64,000 bases of DNA from Arcobacter roscoffensis (GCF_024267655.1 NZ_CP100595.1:1860001-1924000), one strand, 5' to 3'; counted from the stretch's first letter, positions 26,494 through 34,310 are shown. Notes: generated by a model not told the origin, from the letters alone. Made by a program: numbers and translations.

Positions 26494-27540
26494 TTGGACG
26501 CAGTGAATTTAAGGAATTACTTTTTTTATCTTGCAACATCAGTAGTAATAATAGCAGGATTGAAAGTTGCTAGTGAAATAGTGGTGTTACTATTCCTGTC
26601 CATATTTATCTCATCAATCATCTCATCGCTTTTAAAGTTTTTACAAAAGGGAAAAGTTCCTAAGATTATTTCATACTTGATTGTATTGTCGATTATTACC
26701 ATATTTTCACTACTTGTTTACTATATCATAAACATATCCCTAAAAGACTTTTTAGGCAATCTAAACTCTTATGAAAAAGGCTTTAATGACCTAATCGTAA
26801 ACACAATAGGACTAGTTGAGCAGTACGGATATACTGTAGATAAAGACCAGATTTTACAAACTTTAAATCTTAGTTCATTTTTTGGTTTTACTACAAATAT
26901 CATAGGAAATATAGGAAGTTTCTTATCTAAGTTTTTACTTATTATCATAGGTATTGCATTTATTTTAGCAGAAAGTAAATCTTTTGAGACAAAACTTAAA
27001 ATGATTTTTAAGTCAAATGCTCAAAAGTTAAAACATTTTAATCTATTTTCTCAAAATATCCAAAAATACTTTTTAGTAAAATCAACTACAAGTTTTTTAA
27101 CAGGATTTATAATAGCTGTTGTACTTATGTATTTTGATGTTGACTACCCTATTTTATGGGGTGTAATTGCTATGCTATTTAACTTTGTGCCAGTTGTAGG
27201 TTCAATCATAGCAGCAATCCCAGCAGTTCTTTTATCACTTTTAAATGCAGATATAAATACGACTATAATCTTGATAATACTTTATATGACTATTAATATC
27301 TCTATTAGTAATATAATAGAGCCAAAACTTATGGGTAAAGAGCTTGGTCTTTCACCTTTAGTAATCTTCTTTTCACTTATCTTATGGGGATGGGTTTTAG
27401 GAATAGTTGGGATGTTCTTAGCAGTACCAATTACGATGACTTTAAAAATAGCATTTAACTCAAACAGTAGCACTCACTGGATTGCTATACTTATGTCAGA
27501 CTTGTCAAAAAATAGAAAAGATAAAGAGAATAACTTTTAG
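26494..27540 (+). CDS. AI-2E family transporter (permease)
   Basis: The 348-residue polytopic protein matches the AI-2E_transport family (PF01594): VVLLFLSIFISSIISSLL near the start, a central soluble stretch, then WGVIAMLFNFVPVVGSIIAAIPA, EPKLMGKELGLSPLVIFFSLILWGWVLG and GMFLAVPITM. The start is TTG with an excellent AAGGAGAG site. Members include TqsA-like and sodium-coupled transporters; the family name does not prove autoinducer-2 transport. It converges on a small membrane protein gene. Confidence 0.9.
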   Translation: MDAVNLRNYFFYLATSVVIIAGLKVASEIVVLLFLSIFISSIISSLLKFLQKGKVPKIISYLIVLSIITIFSLLVYYIINISLKDFLGNLNSYEKGFNDLIVNTIGLVEQYGYTVDKDQILQTLNLSSFFGFTTNIIGNIGSFLSKFLLIIIGIAFILAESKSFETKLKMIFKSNAQKLKHFNLFSQNIQKYFLVKSTTSFLTGFIIAVVLMYFDVDYPILWGVIAMLFNFVPVVGSIIAAIPAVLLSLLNADINTTIILIILYMTINISISNIIEPKLMGKELGLSPLVIFFSLILWGWVLGIVGMFLAVPITMTLKIAFNSNSSTHWIAILMSDLSKNRKDKENNF

Positions 27541-27554
27541 TTCTCTTTATCTTT
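27517..27554. terminator. Bidirectional 14-bp perfect hairpin
   Basis: AAAGATAAAGAGAA, a 10-base loop and the exact reverse complement span the ends of the AI-2E gene (plus) and a small membrane-protein gene (minus). The shared palindrome makes both proteins end in a KDKEN sequence. Confidence 0.75.
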
Positions 27555-27686
27555 ATCCTTTTTATCTAAACTATTTTCATACTTCTTTTCAGCAATAACT
27601 TTTATCAAAATAAGTGCTACAAGTACAGGTATTGCATACCACTCATTTAGATAGCCATTTTTTGTAATCTCTTCAAAATCAAACAA
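27537..27686 (-). CDS. Small single-pass membrane protein, TTG start
   Basis: The 49-residue reading frame gives a short N-terminus, one hydrophobic segment (YAIPVLVALILIKVIA) and a charged tail ending KDKDKEN. An in-frame stop just upstream means TTG at 27684-27686 is the only usable start. It lies 9 bases after the stop of the 80-residue gene, which suggests coupling. No family is known. It is supported by hydrophobicity, positive-inside charge and its terminator. Confidence 0.45.
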   Translation of the reverse strand: MFDFEEITKNGYLNEWYAIPVLVALILIKVIAEKKYENSLDKKDKDKEN

Positions 27687-27695
27687 TGCTAAAGC

Positions 27696-27938
27696 CTATA
27701 CTTTACGTTTCATAGTTAAATCTAAATTACTACTATAAGATAATACATCAGAGTTAAAAATAGCAACTTCTTCATCTTTGAACTGGCTCATAATATCTTG
27801 TGCCCAATTGCTAATACTAACACTATAAGCACTTCCCATTTTACTAGAAGTAGAACTATTTACCTGCTCTGTTCTTTGAACCTGTCTATTAAAATCAGGT
27901 TGGCTTGGTGTTGATATAGTATTGTTGTTTATTCTCAT
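27696..27938 (-). CDS. Hypothetical protein, 80 residues
   Basis: The N-terminus MRINNNTISTPSQ and a Ser/Thr/Gln-rich stretch are followed by a more ordered part, AYSVSISNWAQDIMSQFKDEEVAIFNSDVL. There is no signal peptide or membrane segment. The low-complexity start recalls flagellum-related small proteins of this group, but no family can be named. It is first in a two-gene unit with the small membrane protein. Confidence 0.6.
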   Translation of the reverse strand: MRINNNTISTPSQPDFNRQVQRTEQVNSSTSSKMGSAYSVSISNWAQDIMSQFKDEEVAIFNSDVLSYSSNLDLTMKRKV

Positions 27939-28108
27939 GTATTATCTCTTTTTTAGACTTTTGATAGTTTTGATTATATAAGATTTTTTATTAGAGCTTA
28001 CTTTTGGGGGTGGGGAGTTAAGAAGGTAATAAATTTTAGTATTATAACCTTCGTACATTTAATAACATATTTTACAAATATCTAATTTAATTTAAATTTT
28101 ATATTTGT

Positions 28109-28114
28109 TATAAT
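28109..28114 (+). promoter_or_regulatory. -10 box of the DUF262/HEPN pair
   Basis: TATAAT in TTTGTTATAATATATT lies 38 bases before the DUF262 start codon. The spacer 27939-28151 otherwise holds a G-rich tract (GGGGGTGGGGAG, 28006-28017), unusual in this AT-rich DNA, and no further gene. Confidence 0.4.
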
Positions 28115-28151
28115 ATATTAATAACAAATAAATTCACAGGGTAATTAAAAT

Positions 28152-29237
28152 ATGGAAAATTTAGTAGAAATAGTCGATAATAAAATAAATCAAGTAAGAA
28201 CAACTAGCTTAGACATATCATTTAATGAGCTTTTAGATATGTACTTAAATGAAGAATTAGTTATAGCACCTGACTATCAAAGGTTATTTAGATGGAGTCA
28301 AGAAAAAAGTTCAAGATTTATAGAAACTTTGATTTTAGAGCTTCCATTACCTCCGATATTTGTTATTGAAGTTGAAGAAGGAAAATATGAATTAATTGAT
28401 GGCTTACAAAGAATATCATCTTATATTCAGTTTAGAGGTGAATTATCAGACAAAGATAACTTAATATTAAAAGATTGTGATATTGTTCCAGACTTAAATG
28501 GATTAAGCTATGATGATTTTCCTAAAACACTTCAAATAAAATTAAAAAGAAACTTTATCAGAGTTGAAGTTTTAAGAAAAGAAAGTGATACAAGTTTAAG
28601 ATATCATATGTTTAAAAGACTTAATAGTGGAGGTGAAATCTTATCTGAACAAGAAATAAGAAATTGTACAATTAGAATATTAAACCCTAAAATCAACGAA
28701 TTTATAATAGAAATGAGTGGATATCAACCATTTAAAAATGTTACATCGAAAATTAAATCTGAAGATATTGAAAAAAAGAAGAATGAAGAATTAGTCTTAA
28801 GATTTTTTACATTAAAAAACTATTTAGAACATTATGATAAATATGATTCAATTGATGATTACTTAACTCACTATATGGAATTAATTGCATCTGAAGATGT
28901 TATATTTGATTATAATGATGAAAGAATCCATTTCAAAAAAACATTTGATATTTTAGACAATATTCTTGGTGAAAATATATTCTCAACAAAATTAAATGGT
29001 AATAGATTTGGTAGAAACTTTGTCTTATATTATTTTGATGGATTAGTTTTAGGCATTCAAAAATATTTAGAAAAAATTATTCAACACAATAAATATGCCG
29101 ACTTAGTAAGTATAATCCAAGATATTAAAGATAATGATGAATTTTACAGGGCAAGAACTGGTAGTAAAAGTAATACTAAAAAAAGAATACAAATAGTTGA
29201 ATCCAAATTAGAAGAGTTTTTTAATGGACTTCACTAA
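28152..29237 (+). CDS. DUF262 domain protein
   Basis: The 361-residue protein has the DUF262 (ParB/sulfiredoxin-like) core in its first half: IAPDYQRLFRWSQEKSSRFIETLILELPLPPIF followed by the signature YELIDGLQRISS. The C-terminal half is helical and lacks a recognisable DUF1524 nuclease, unlike GmrSD. DUF262 proteins are common in phage-defence loci and may bind or hydrolyse nucleotides. It overlaps the HEPN gene by 14 bases, so the two should work together. Confidence 0.85.
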   Translation: MENLVEIVDNKINQVRTTSLDISFNELLDMYLNEELVIAPDYQRLFRWSQEKSSRFIETLILELPLPPIFVIEVEEGKYELIDGLQRISSYIQFRGELSDKDNLILKDCDIVPDLNGLSYDDFPKTLQIKLKRNFIRVEVLRKESDTSLRYHMFKRLNSGGEILSEQEIRNCTIRILNPKINEFIIEMSGYQPFKNVTSKIKSEDIEKKKNEELVLRFFTLKNYLEHYDKYDSIDDYLTHYMELIASEDVIFDYNDERIHFKKTFDILDNILGENIFSTKLNGNRFGRNFVLYYFDGLVLGIQKYLEKIIQHNKYADLVSIIQDIKDNDEFYRARTGSKSNTKKRIQIVESKLEEFFNGLH

Positions 29238-29955
29238 TTATCGAAATGACATAGAGTATGATCTTGATTGGAGACTTCAAGAATTAAGGCTTCTTAAAAA
29301 TCAAATAGCTTTACTAAAAGATGAAGAAAAAAAAATTCAGCTTAGAAAAGCTCTTTTAGTTATGCTATATTCTCATTTTGAAGGTTTTTTTAAAATATCC
29401 TTATTAACATATATTAAATATATTAATGATTTAAAATTACATTGTAATGAAATTCAACACAAACCTGAACTAATTACATCAACAATGGATGAAATTTTTA
29501 TTAAGTATGAAGATTTAAATATAAGAAATAAAATGATTAATAAAAAATCAAGAGAAGAAAGTGTCGAATCTGAAGAAGGTGATGTTAAAAGTGTAGATAC
29601 TTTATTTAGAAGAACAGATTTCATTACAAACTTTGATAAATATATGCAATTAGTAATCAATCTAAAAGATAATGTGATAAATACTGAGTCTAACTTAAAA
29701 TCACATGTTTTAGAAAAAAATTTCTATAAACTATCTATACCTCATAATATTCTTAAAGATTCTAATAAAGTTATAAATAAATTAGTTAACCTTAGAAATT
29801 CAATAGCTCATGGTAGTCGTAAAACAGGTTTTAAAGAAGATGATTATCAAAAAATAGAAACTGAAATTATAGAAAAAGTAATGAAGCCTCTAATAAATAT
29901 TTTAAATACTGAAGCAAGAATACTAGTATCTCATAGTCATATCTATACAATTTAA
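29224..29955 (+). CDS. HEPN-domain protein (MAE_28990/MAE_18760-like)
   Basis: The 243-residue protein is helical and begins with LQELRLLKNQIALL and KALLVMLYSHFEGFFK. Near residue 195 it carries LVNLRNSIAHG, which holds the R-X4-H motif of HEPN ribonucleases (R-N-S-I-A-H). The arrangement matches HEPN proteins of the MAE_28990 type. It probably acts as an RNA-cutting effector whose activity is held or triggered by the DUF262 partner. Which gene acts as antidote or sensor is not shown by the sequence. Confidence 0.78.
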   Translation: MDFTNYRNDIEYDLDWRLQELRLLKNQIALLKDEEKKIQLRKALLVMLYSHFEGFFKISLLTYIKYINDLKLHCNEIQHKPELITSTMDEIFIKYEDLNIRNKMINKKSREESVESEEGDVKSVDTLFRRTDFITNFDKYMQLVINLKDNVINTESNLKSHVLEKNFYKLSIPHNILKDSNKVINKLVNLRNSIAHGSRKTGFKEDDYQKIETEIIEKVMKPLINILNTEARILVSHSHIYTI

Positions 29956-30110
29956 TAAAATTATTTCCTAACAATAATAACGTTGTTAGAAATATTCATT
30001 AATATTCTATCTTGTAAGTCATTGTAAACTCATAAGGTAAACCAATAAGATATGTTCTATTTTTTTTACAAACCCTATACTATAGTGCTTTGAGAGATTT
30101 TTAAAATAAT

Positions 30111-30133
30111 TTAACACGGTTTTTAACACGGTT
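30111..30133. repeat. Two copies of TTAACACGGTT at the left prophage end
   Basis: Copies at 30111-30121 and 30123-30133 are spaced 12 bases apart in the gap between the chromosomal HEPN gene and the phage. They could be integrase arm sites beside attL. The att core itself cannot be defined because the right end is not in the window. Confidence 0.4.
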
Positions 30134-30144
30134 ATTTGTTTTTC

Positions 30145-30168
30145 AATAAAAAGAGGCCGAAGCCTCTC
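30145..30168 (-). terminator. Terminator of the prophage rightmost-transcribed late/cargo genes
   Basis: On the minus strand, AGAGGC-TTCG-GCCTCT (a UUCG tetraloop stem) is followed by TTTTTATT. It lies 77 bases after the last minus-strand gene and marks the end of the phage late or cargo transcript. Confidence 0.85.
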
Positions 30169-30244
30169 AACACCTTGGATGTTTATTTTAACTATTTATA
30201 ACTATTATCTTTCTTTAACGATGAATAAGTTTTATTTTATTATA

Positions 30245-31012
30245 CTAAAGTCCTTTAGTATCATTTCTATACTCAGATATTCTTAGAATTTTTATAAAAT
30301 CTTTTCCTTTTTCAGTAATTTTTATTTCTTCATCTTCTATAATAATTAAACCACAATTTAATAAATATGCTATATAAGATTCCGTGTTCCAATCTTTAAA
30401 TGCATCTATATTTTCTTCTTTTACATTATTGAAATAATTATGAATAGAATTTAAATCATACTTTAATTGAACTTCTAATTTTTCTAAAAGTTTTATTTGG
30501 GAACCAAAAATACTTACATATACACGATAAAACCAATTATGAATTTGTTCTGTAGCTAAATGATGTATAAGTACATTTACTTTCTCATGATCATTGTTAA
30601 TACCTTTTCTTTGTAAGTCATCTATAATCATTTTCTCTTGTTCTTTTACACTATTAAGATCTTTCCCATAATTTAATAAATCATCTATATTTTCTTTAAT
30701 ACTTTCTTGTTTAGAAGTTTGACTTATAGTACTAAGAAATGATTCATCATTTTTATAATCTGATGGTGCATATAATTTATTATGATGCTTTGATACCAAC
30801 CATACAAATGCTCCTAATACTAAAATAGGAAATCCAATTGTAAAATATATAATAGGCATTCGCTCATTACATTTAAGTTCCTCTACTGTAACACCAAATA
30901 GAAGACAAGCAAAACCGTAAACAAGTAGTATGAAAAGGGCAATTATTCCTAATGGATTTTTAGCTAGTTCTTTTGTTGAATTACTAAAATTATTAAATAT
31001 TTCCATTTTCAT
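30245..31012 (-). CDS. Two-pass membrane protein with cytoplasmic domain
   Basis: The 255-residue product has two membrane helices near the start (about residues 20-41 and 52-73), then LVSKHHNKLYAPSDYKND and a cytoplasmic helical region (about 85-255). I have no named family for it. Similar N-termini recur in proteins of mobile elements as I recall them, but this is weak. It is the last gene before the phage terminator and overlaps the preceding exported protein gene by 4 bases. A role in superinfection exclusion or other lysogenic conversion would suit the position; it is not shown. Confidence 0.65.
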   Translation of the reverse strand: MKMEIFNNFSNSTKELAKNPLGIIALFILLVYGFACLLFGVTVEELKCNERMPIIYFTIGFPILVLGAFVWLVSKHHNKLYAPSDYKNDESFLSTISQTSKQESIKENIDDLLNYGKDLNSVKEQEKMIIDDLQRKGINNDHEKVNVLIHHLATEQIHNWFYRVYVSIFGSQIKLLEKLEVQLKYDLNSIHNYFNNVKEENIDAFKDWNTESYIAYLLNCGLIIIEDEEIKITEKGKDFIKILRISEYRNDTKGL

Positions 31013-31524
31013 ATCTCATCTTCTAAAATTTCTTTTATTACTTTAGAAGATCCTTTTAAAGTAAAAGAAGTATCTTTATATCCACCTGTTGAAATAAAGT
31101 ATCTAACTTTTAATACACTACCATTCATTAAGTTTTTCAAGTTTATTGTTTTTAACATTTGCTCATCTTTAGACTTTCCTAATATAAAATTTATCCATTT
31201 TGGTTTCCATACATAGAATTCTCTATTATAAACCATTTCACCAAGACCTTTTAGTTGCTTAATTCTTGTAGCTTTATTTTTATCAATTCTCATAATTAAA
31301 GATTTTTCATAATCTAAAGTATCAAAAATATTATCTGAAAGTGCAAAATTTGCCCATACTTCTTCACCTATTTTATATATCATAAAAGAGTGACCTTTAT
31401 TATTTTTAACAATTGCCATCTTTTCTACTTTATCCGTCATTGCATCAACATCCTTTTGAACATACCATCCTGCACTAAAAGAAAATGTAGTCATTAAAAC
31501 TAATATACAAATTACTTTTTTCAT
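31009..31524 (-). CDS. Exported protein (intact copy of a duplicated gene)
   Basis: The 171-residue protein has a signal peptide (MKKVICILVLMTTFSFSAG) and a mature part starting WYVQKDVDAMTDK. The conserved-looking C-terminal pattern, LMNGSVLKVRYFISTGGYKDTSFTLKG, loosely recalls the VasI or invasion-locus-B type periplasmic fold. That resemblance is weak. The C-terminal half is duplicated as a broken fragment at 31916-32140. An AGGAG site precedes the ATG. It is probably a lysogenic-conversion gene coupled to the membrane protein after it. Confidence 0.65.
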   Translation of the reverse strand: MKKVICILVLMTTFSFSAGWYVQKDVDAMTDKVEKMAIVKNNKGHSFMIYKIGEEVWANFALSDNIFDTLDYEKSLIMRIDKNKATRIKQLKGLGEMVYNREFYVWKPKWINFILGKSKDEQMLKTINLKNLMNGSVLKVRYFISTGGYKDTSFTLKGSSKVIKEILEDEI

Positions 31525-31590
31525 TCTTACTCCTAAACTTAAATTTTGAACATTTTATATAAAATAAACTTAAAATTATTCTTTTATAAT

Positions 31591-31869
31591 TTACTTTAGC
31601 TTTTCTCTAACTTTTCCCAACTTATTCTTACAATCCATAGCCACTTCAAAAACCTCTGTTTGGAAAGTAGCTATATCTGATTGCATTGTTCCTGGTGCAG
31701 TTGTTGAAAAGTCTTTACAAGTTAGTAACTCTTTTGGAACTTTCACTTTTACAATCTTCACTTTCTCTACAATCTTTGGAACTTCTACTGTTTTGAATGA
31801 GCTGCCACAAGCTGTTAGTATTATTGATAAGAACATCAGCTGCAGGAGCATCACTATTTTTTTTATCAT
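31591..31869 (-). CDS. Second Rz1-like lipoprotein (duplicate)
   Basis: The 92-residue protein is nearly identical to the Rz1-like gene at 33000-33278. It has a signal with lipobox SIILTAC, then SSFKTVEVPKIVEKVKIVKVKVPKELLTCKD. AAGGAT precedes its ATG. Its normal partner, the full inner-membrane spanin, is not duplicated: only the last part of that gene is present here, in a chimeric frame. The lipoprotein itself is intact and could still be made. Confidence 0.75.
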   Translation of the reverse strand: MIKKIVMLLQLMFLSIILTACGSSFKTVEVPKIVEKVKIVKVKVPKELLTCKDFSTTAPGTMQSDIATFQTEVFEVAMDCKNKLGKVREKLK

Positions 31870-31908
31870 TTTCTATATCCTTTTTTATTATCAATAGTTC
31901 TTTAGGTA
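31591..31908 (-). repeat. Duplicated segment, copy B (matches 33000-33317)
   Basis: About 310 bases holding the Rz1-like gene and the Rz tail are repeated at 33000-33317 with only scattered differences. Similarity stops at the junction near 31908. Confidence 0.85.
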
Positions 31909-32140
31909 CTTTTGTAGAACCTTTTAAAGTAAAAGAAGTATCTTTATATCCACATGTTGAAATAAAGTATCTAACTTTTAATACACTACCATTCATTAAG
32001 TTTTTCAAGTTTATTGTTTTTAACATTTCCTAATAAAAATTTATCCACTCAAATTTCCATACATAGAGTTCTCTATTATAAACCATCTCAGCAAGACCTT
32101 TTAGTTGCTTAATTCTTGTAGCTTTATTTTTCCAACTTAA
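31715..32140 (-). pseudogene. Chimeric remnant: exported-protein fragment joined to spanin tail
   Basis: From about 32140 down to 31916 the DNA matches the C-terminal half of the exported-protein gene (31050-31290), with a small deletion and frame damage. At about 31908-31916 it passes directly into the last third of the Rz gene. An open frame of 103 codons (31715-32026) runs across the junction, but it joins two unrelated halves and has no good ribosome site. I treat it as a rearrangement scar. Confidence 0.7.
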
Positions 32141-32230
32141 GATAGACTTGATAAATCAATTAATAATTAATTTTTTACTATAATACTATACAAATTAGAG
32201 TGATATGCTTTTGAAGGGAATATAATAAAT

Positions 32231-32839
32231 ATGGAAATGAGACCTGCTCAAAAAAATAGTGACAAAAAAAAAGGAGTTAAACCTACTCAATTAAAAACTA
32301 CTAAACAGATATTTGAAGAAGAAAAAAAAGCTATAAATAATAGACTTGATTGTTGGCATAAAGAGAAGAAAACAGTTATTCACAAAAAAGAAACAGTTAA
32401 TAAAACTTCTGTTGGTAAAGTTAAATTTGATATTATGCCGTGGACTATATGGTGGTTTATTGCAGGTGAAAACATAGGTAGAGAATTAGGTTCTCATGTA
32501 AATCAAGATGAATCATTTAATTTTTATAGACCTTGTATAGTGATATCTAAATTAAAATCTTTACATGATACAGACCACAATTTAATTACTATATTACCTT
32601 TAAGTACGAAATCAGATGGATTAGGAATTCACAAGAAATTTATACATAAACTTGAATCATCAAAATACCCAAAAACCAGTAAATTTAATAAAGGTTTAAA
32701 ATGTGATTCTTATGTAGTATGTCATCAAATGAAGACAATTGATACTAAGAGATTGACAGCACAAGTGACTACTAGAATTTTAGATGAAGATGTTACTGAA
32801 ATAAAAGAAAAAATGAAAAAATATATTGATTTAATATAA
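32231..32839 (+). CDS. MazF/PemK-like protein
   Basis: The 202-residue protein has a lysine-rich N-terminal extension (about 1-65). A PemK/MazF-like domain follows: IMPWTIWWFIAGENIGRE, then FYRPCIVISKLK, LITILPLSTK and CDSYVVCHQMKTIDTKRL. In this family the fold is an endoribonuclease toxin, normally with a small antitoxin gene alongside; none is seen. It is the only plus-strand gene in this part of the late region, has its own promoter-like AT-rich upstream and a terminator, and sits inside a rearranged duplication, so it probably arrived as a separate cassette. Confidence 0.75.
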   Translation: MEMRPAQKNSDKKKGVKPTQLKTTKQIFEEEKKAINNRLDCWHKEKKTVIHKKETVNKTSVGKVKFDIMPWTIWWFIAGENIGRELGSHVNQDESFNFYRPCIVISKLKSLHDTDHNLITILPLSTKSDGLGIHKKFIHKLESSKYPKTSKFNKGLKCDSYVVCHQMKTIDTKRLTAQVTTRILDEDVTEIKEKMKKYIDLI

Positions 32840-32962
32840 ATTTATTTTAATTTAATAAAAATTAAGATTTTTTAGATATTATAGTTCCAATGAAAAGTTA
32901 AATGTTCTAATCATTTAAAACTCCTTTCAGATACCGAACCCGTTAATTCGGGATAATATTAC

Positions 32963-32990
32963 AGCCAAGGTTTTTAACTTGGCTTTTTTT
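32963..32990 (+). terminator. Terminator after the MazF/PemK-like gene
   Basis: AGCCAAG-loop-CTTGGCT is followed by seven T on the plus strand. The 123 bases between gene and terminator also hold, on the minus strand, an AAAGGAG site and an 11-codon frame (32879-32914), possibly the stub of an interrupted gene. Confidence 0.8.
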
Positions 32991-32999
32991 ATGTTTTAT

Positions 33000-33278
33000 T
33001 TACTCTAATTTTTTTCTAATCTTTCCCAACTTACTCTTACAATCCATAGCCACTTCAAAAACCTCTGTTTGAAATATTGCTATATCTGATTGCATTGTTC
33101 CTGGTGCACTTGATGGAAAGTCTTTACAAGTTAGTAACTCTTTTGGAACTTTCACTTTTACAATCTTCACTTTCTCTACAATCTTTGGAACTTCTACTGT
33201 TTTGGATGAGCTGCCACAAGCTGTTAGTATTATTGATAAGAACATCAGCTGCAGGAGCATCACTATTTTTTTTATCAT
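33000..33278 (-). CDS. Rz1-like outer-membrane spanin lipoprotein
   Basis: The 92-residue lipoprotein (lipobox SIILTAC, valine- and proline-bearing VEVPKIVEKVKIVKVKVPKELL) is encoded partly inside the spanin Rz gene in another frame, overlapping it from 33124 to 33278. Nested Rz/Rz1 pairs are a hallmark of phage lysis cassettes. Together they bridge the periplasm and fuse inner and outer membranes at the end of lysis. A close duplicate lies at 31591-31869. Confidence 0.85.
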   Translation of the reverse strand: MIKKIVMLLQLMFLSIILTACGSSSKTVEVPKIVEKVKIVKVKVPKELLTCKDFPSSAPGTMQSDIAIFQTEVFEVAMDCKSKLGKIRKKLE

Positions 33279-33618
33279 TTTCTATATCCTTTTTGATTAT
33301 CAATAGTTCTTTTTGTTGTTTTAACTTCTCTTTGTAATATGTGGTTAACAGTTCTATATTTTTTCTATTCTCTTTTTCTAGTTTCTTTATCTCATTTTCA
33401 TTTGATCTATTTATCAAAAGAGTTTTATTTAGTGCATCAGCTGTTTTATCTAATGCACTTTGTATCTGTACATTTAAAAGCTCCTTTTGACTTACCACTT
33501 TTTCAAGTTTTAGAACATTGTAATACTGATAACCCATAAAAGAAAATACACTTATAACTAAAGCTAAATATATGTAAACATTAAAAGGTATTATCTTCTT
33601 AACAATCGCTGATACCAT
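33124..33618 (-). CDS. Rz-like inner-membrane spanin
   Basis: From the ATG at 33618 (AGAGGAT upstream) the 164-residue product has one N-terminal membrane helix (NVYIYLALVISVFSFMGYQYY) and a long periplasmic coiled coil (KLEKENRKNIELLTTYYKEKLKQ). An earlier in-frame ATG at 33684 would add 22 residues with no ribosome site. The start overlaps the transglycosylase end. The pair with the embedded Rz1-like lipoprotein makes the assignment firm. Confidence 0.82.
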   Translation of the reverse strand: MVSAIVKKIIPFNVYIYLALVISVFSFMGYQYYNVLKLEKVVSQKELLNVQIQSALDKTADALNKTLLINRSNENEIKKLEKENRKNIELLTTYYKEKLKQQKELLIIKKDIENDKKNSDAPAADVLINNTNSLWQLIQNSRSSKDCRESEDCKSESSKRVTNL

Positions 33619-34160
33619 CTTTCTATCCTCTTTACATATGTTATTGTTTCTTTTGAGTGATGCCCAGTAATCTTTGGTAAACACCTAATAATATCTTCAT
33701 ACAATCTTGCGTTATTACAAGCTTTTTGAGCTTTGAGGATATTCCCCAAACCTGCGTTATAACTAGCAGCACCTAGATAGTGCCTATCAAGTATTGGCCT
33801 TTTCCATTTCCATTGATTTCTAAGCTTTCGCATATAATATGCGCCTGCAAAGATAGAGTGATAAGTACTAAAAGCACTTATACTCTTTTCATATCCTAGC
33901 TCACGCCATATTTGCTTTTTTGTAGCTGGCATGAACTGAGCTAGACCCATAGCACCTACAGGAGATATAGCATTTTTCTTAAGTCTGCTCTCCTGATATA
34001 ACTGAGCTTTCCAATATCTGTACTTTGGAAAGTCAGACCAATATCTTTTGACAGATTTTTTTATATCTCTATCATACCTTGTATCATATAATGCTGCTGA
34101 TAAGGATTGACACCCCAATGAACCTAAGACCAATATACAAAGCAAAAGCTTTTGGATCAT
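33591..34160 (-). CDS. SLT-type lytic transglycosylase (endolysin)
   Basis: The start chosen is ATG at 34160, preceded by GAAGGAG; a longer frame from 34211 lacks one. The 189-residue product has a lipoprotein-like or signal-anchor N-terminus (LLLCILVLGSLGC). The transglycosylase domain follows: AQLYQESRLKKNAISPVGAMGLAQFMPAT with the catalytic glutamate in YQESR, then LGAASYNAGLGNI and ITYVKRIERWYQ. It cleaves peptidoglycan. A secreted endolysin fits a pinholin or signal-arrest style of lysis. Neighbours are the holin candidates and spanins. Confidence 0.88.
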   Translation of the reverse strand: MIQKLLLCILVLGSLGCQSLSAALYDTRYDRDIKKSVKRYWSDFPKYRYWKAQLYQESRLKKNAISPVGAMGLAQFMPATKKQIWRELGYEKSISAFSTYHSIFAGAYYMRKLRNQWKWKRPILDRHYLGAASYNAGLGNILKAQKACNNARLYEDIIRCLPKITGHHSKETITYVKRIERWYQRLLRR

Positions 34161-34308
34161 TTCTAACTCCTTCAAAACTGTTTTTAAAATCAACCTTAGT
34201 ATATTTATCAAATGCTCTAAGAGCTACGATTAAAACACCAAGTGCAACAAGTACGGCTAATAACTTCAACATGAAGTCAATTAAAATAAAATCATTTAAA
34301 ATTTCCAT
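34084..34308 (-). CDS. Small membrane protein, holin candidate
   Basis: The 74-residue protein has two hydrophobic segments (LLAVLVALGVLIVALRAF and FALYIGLRFIGVSILISSII) with a charged loop. It overlaps the start of the transglycosylase gene by about 77 bases. Size, topology and position next to the endolysin fit a holin or antiholin. No family match is certain. Confidence 0.6.
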   Translation of the reverse strand: MEILNDFILIDFMLKLLAVLVALGVLIVALRAFDKYTKVDFKNSFEGVRNDPKAFALYIGLRFIGVSILISSII

Positions 34309-34310
34309 TT

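Noticed and set aside
26494-27540. AI-2E permease as partner of the periplasmic binding protein at 10567 in quorum sensing
   Set aside because: The genes are 15 kb apart and the family name does not prove autoinducer-2 transport.
28006-28017. G-tract GGGGGTGGGGAG, similar to the complement of 51111-51121, as a shared phage site
   Set aside because: Only GGGGTGGGG is common to both; too short and simple to argue for a relation.
32879-32914. Eleven-codon minus-strand frame with a good ribosome site (MIRTFNFSLEL)
   Set aside because: Too short to call a gene; noted as a possible stub left by the MazF-like cassette insertion.
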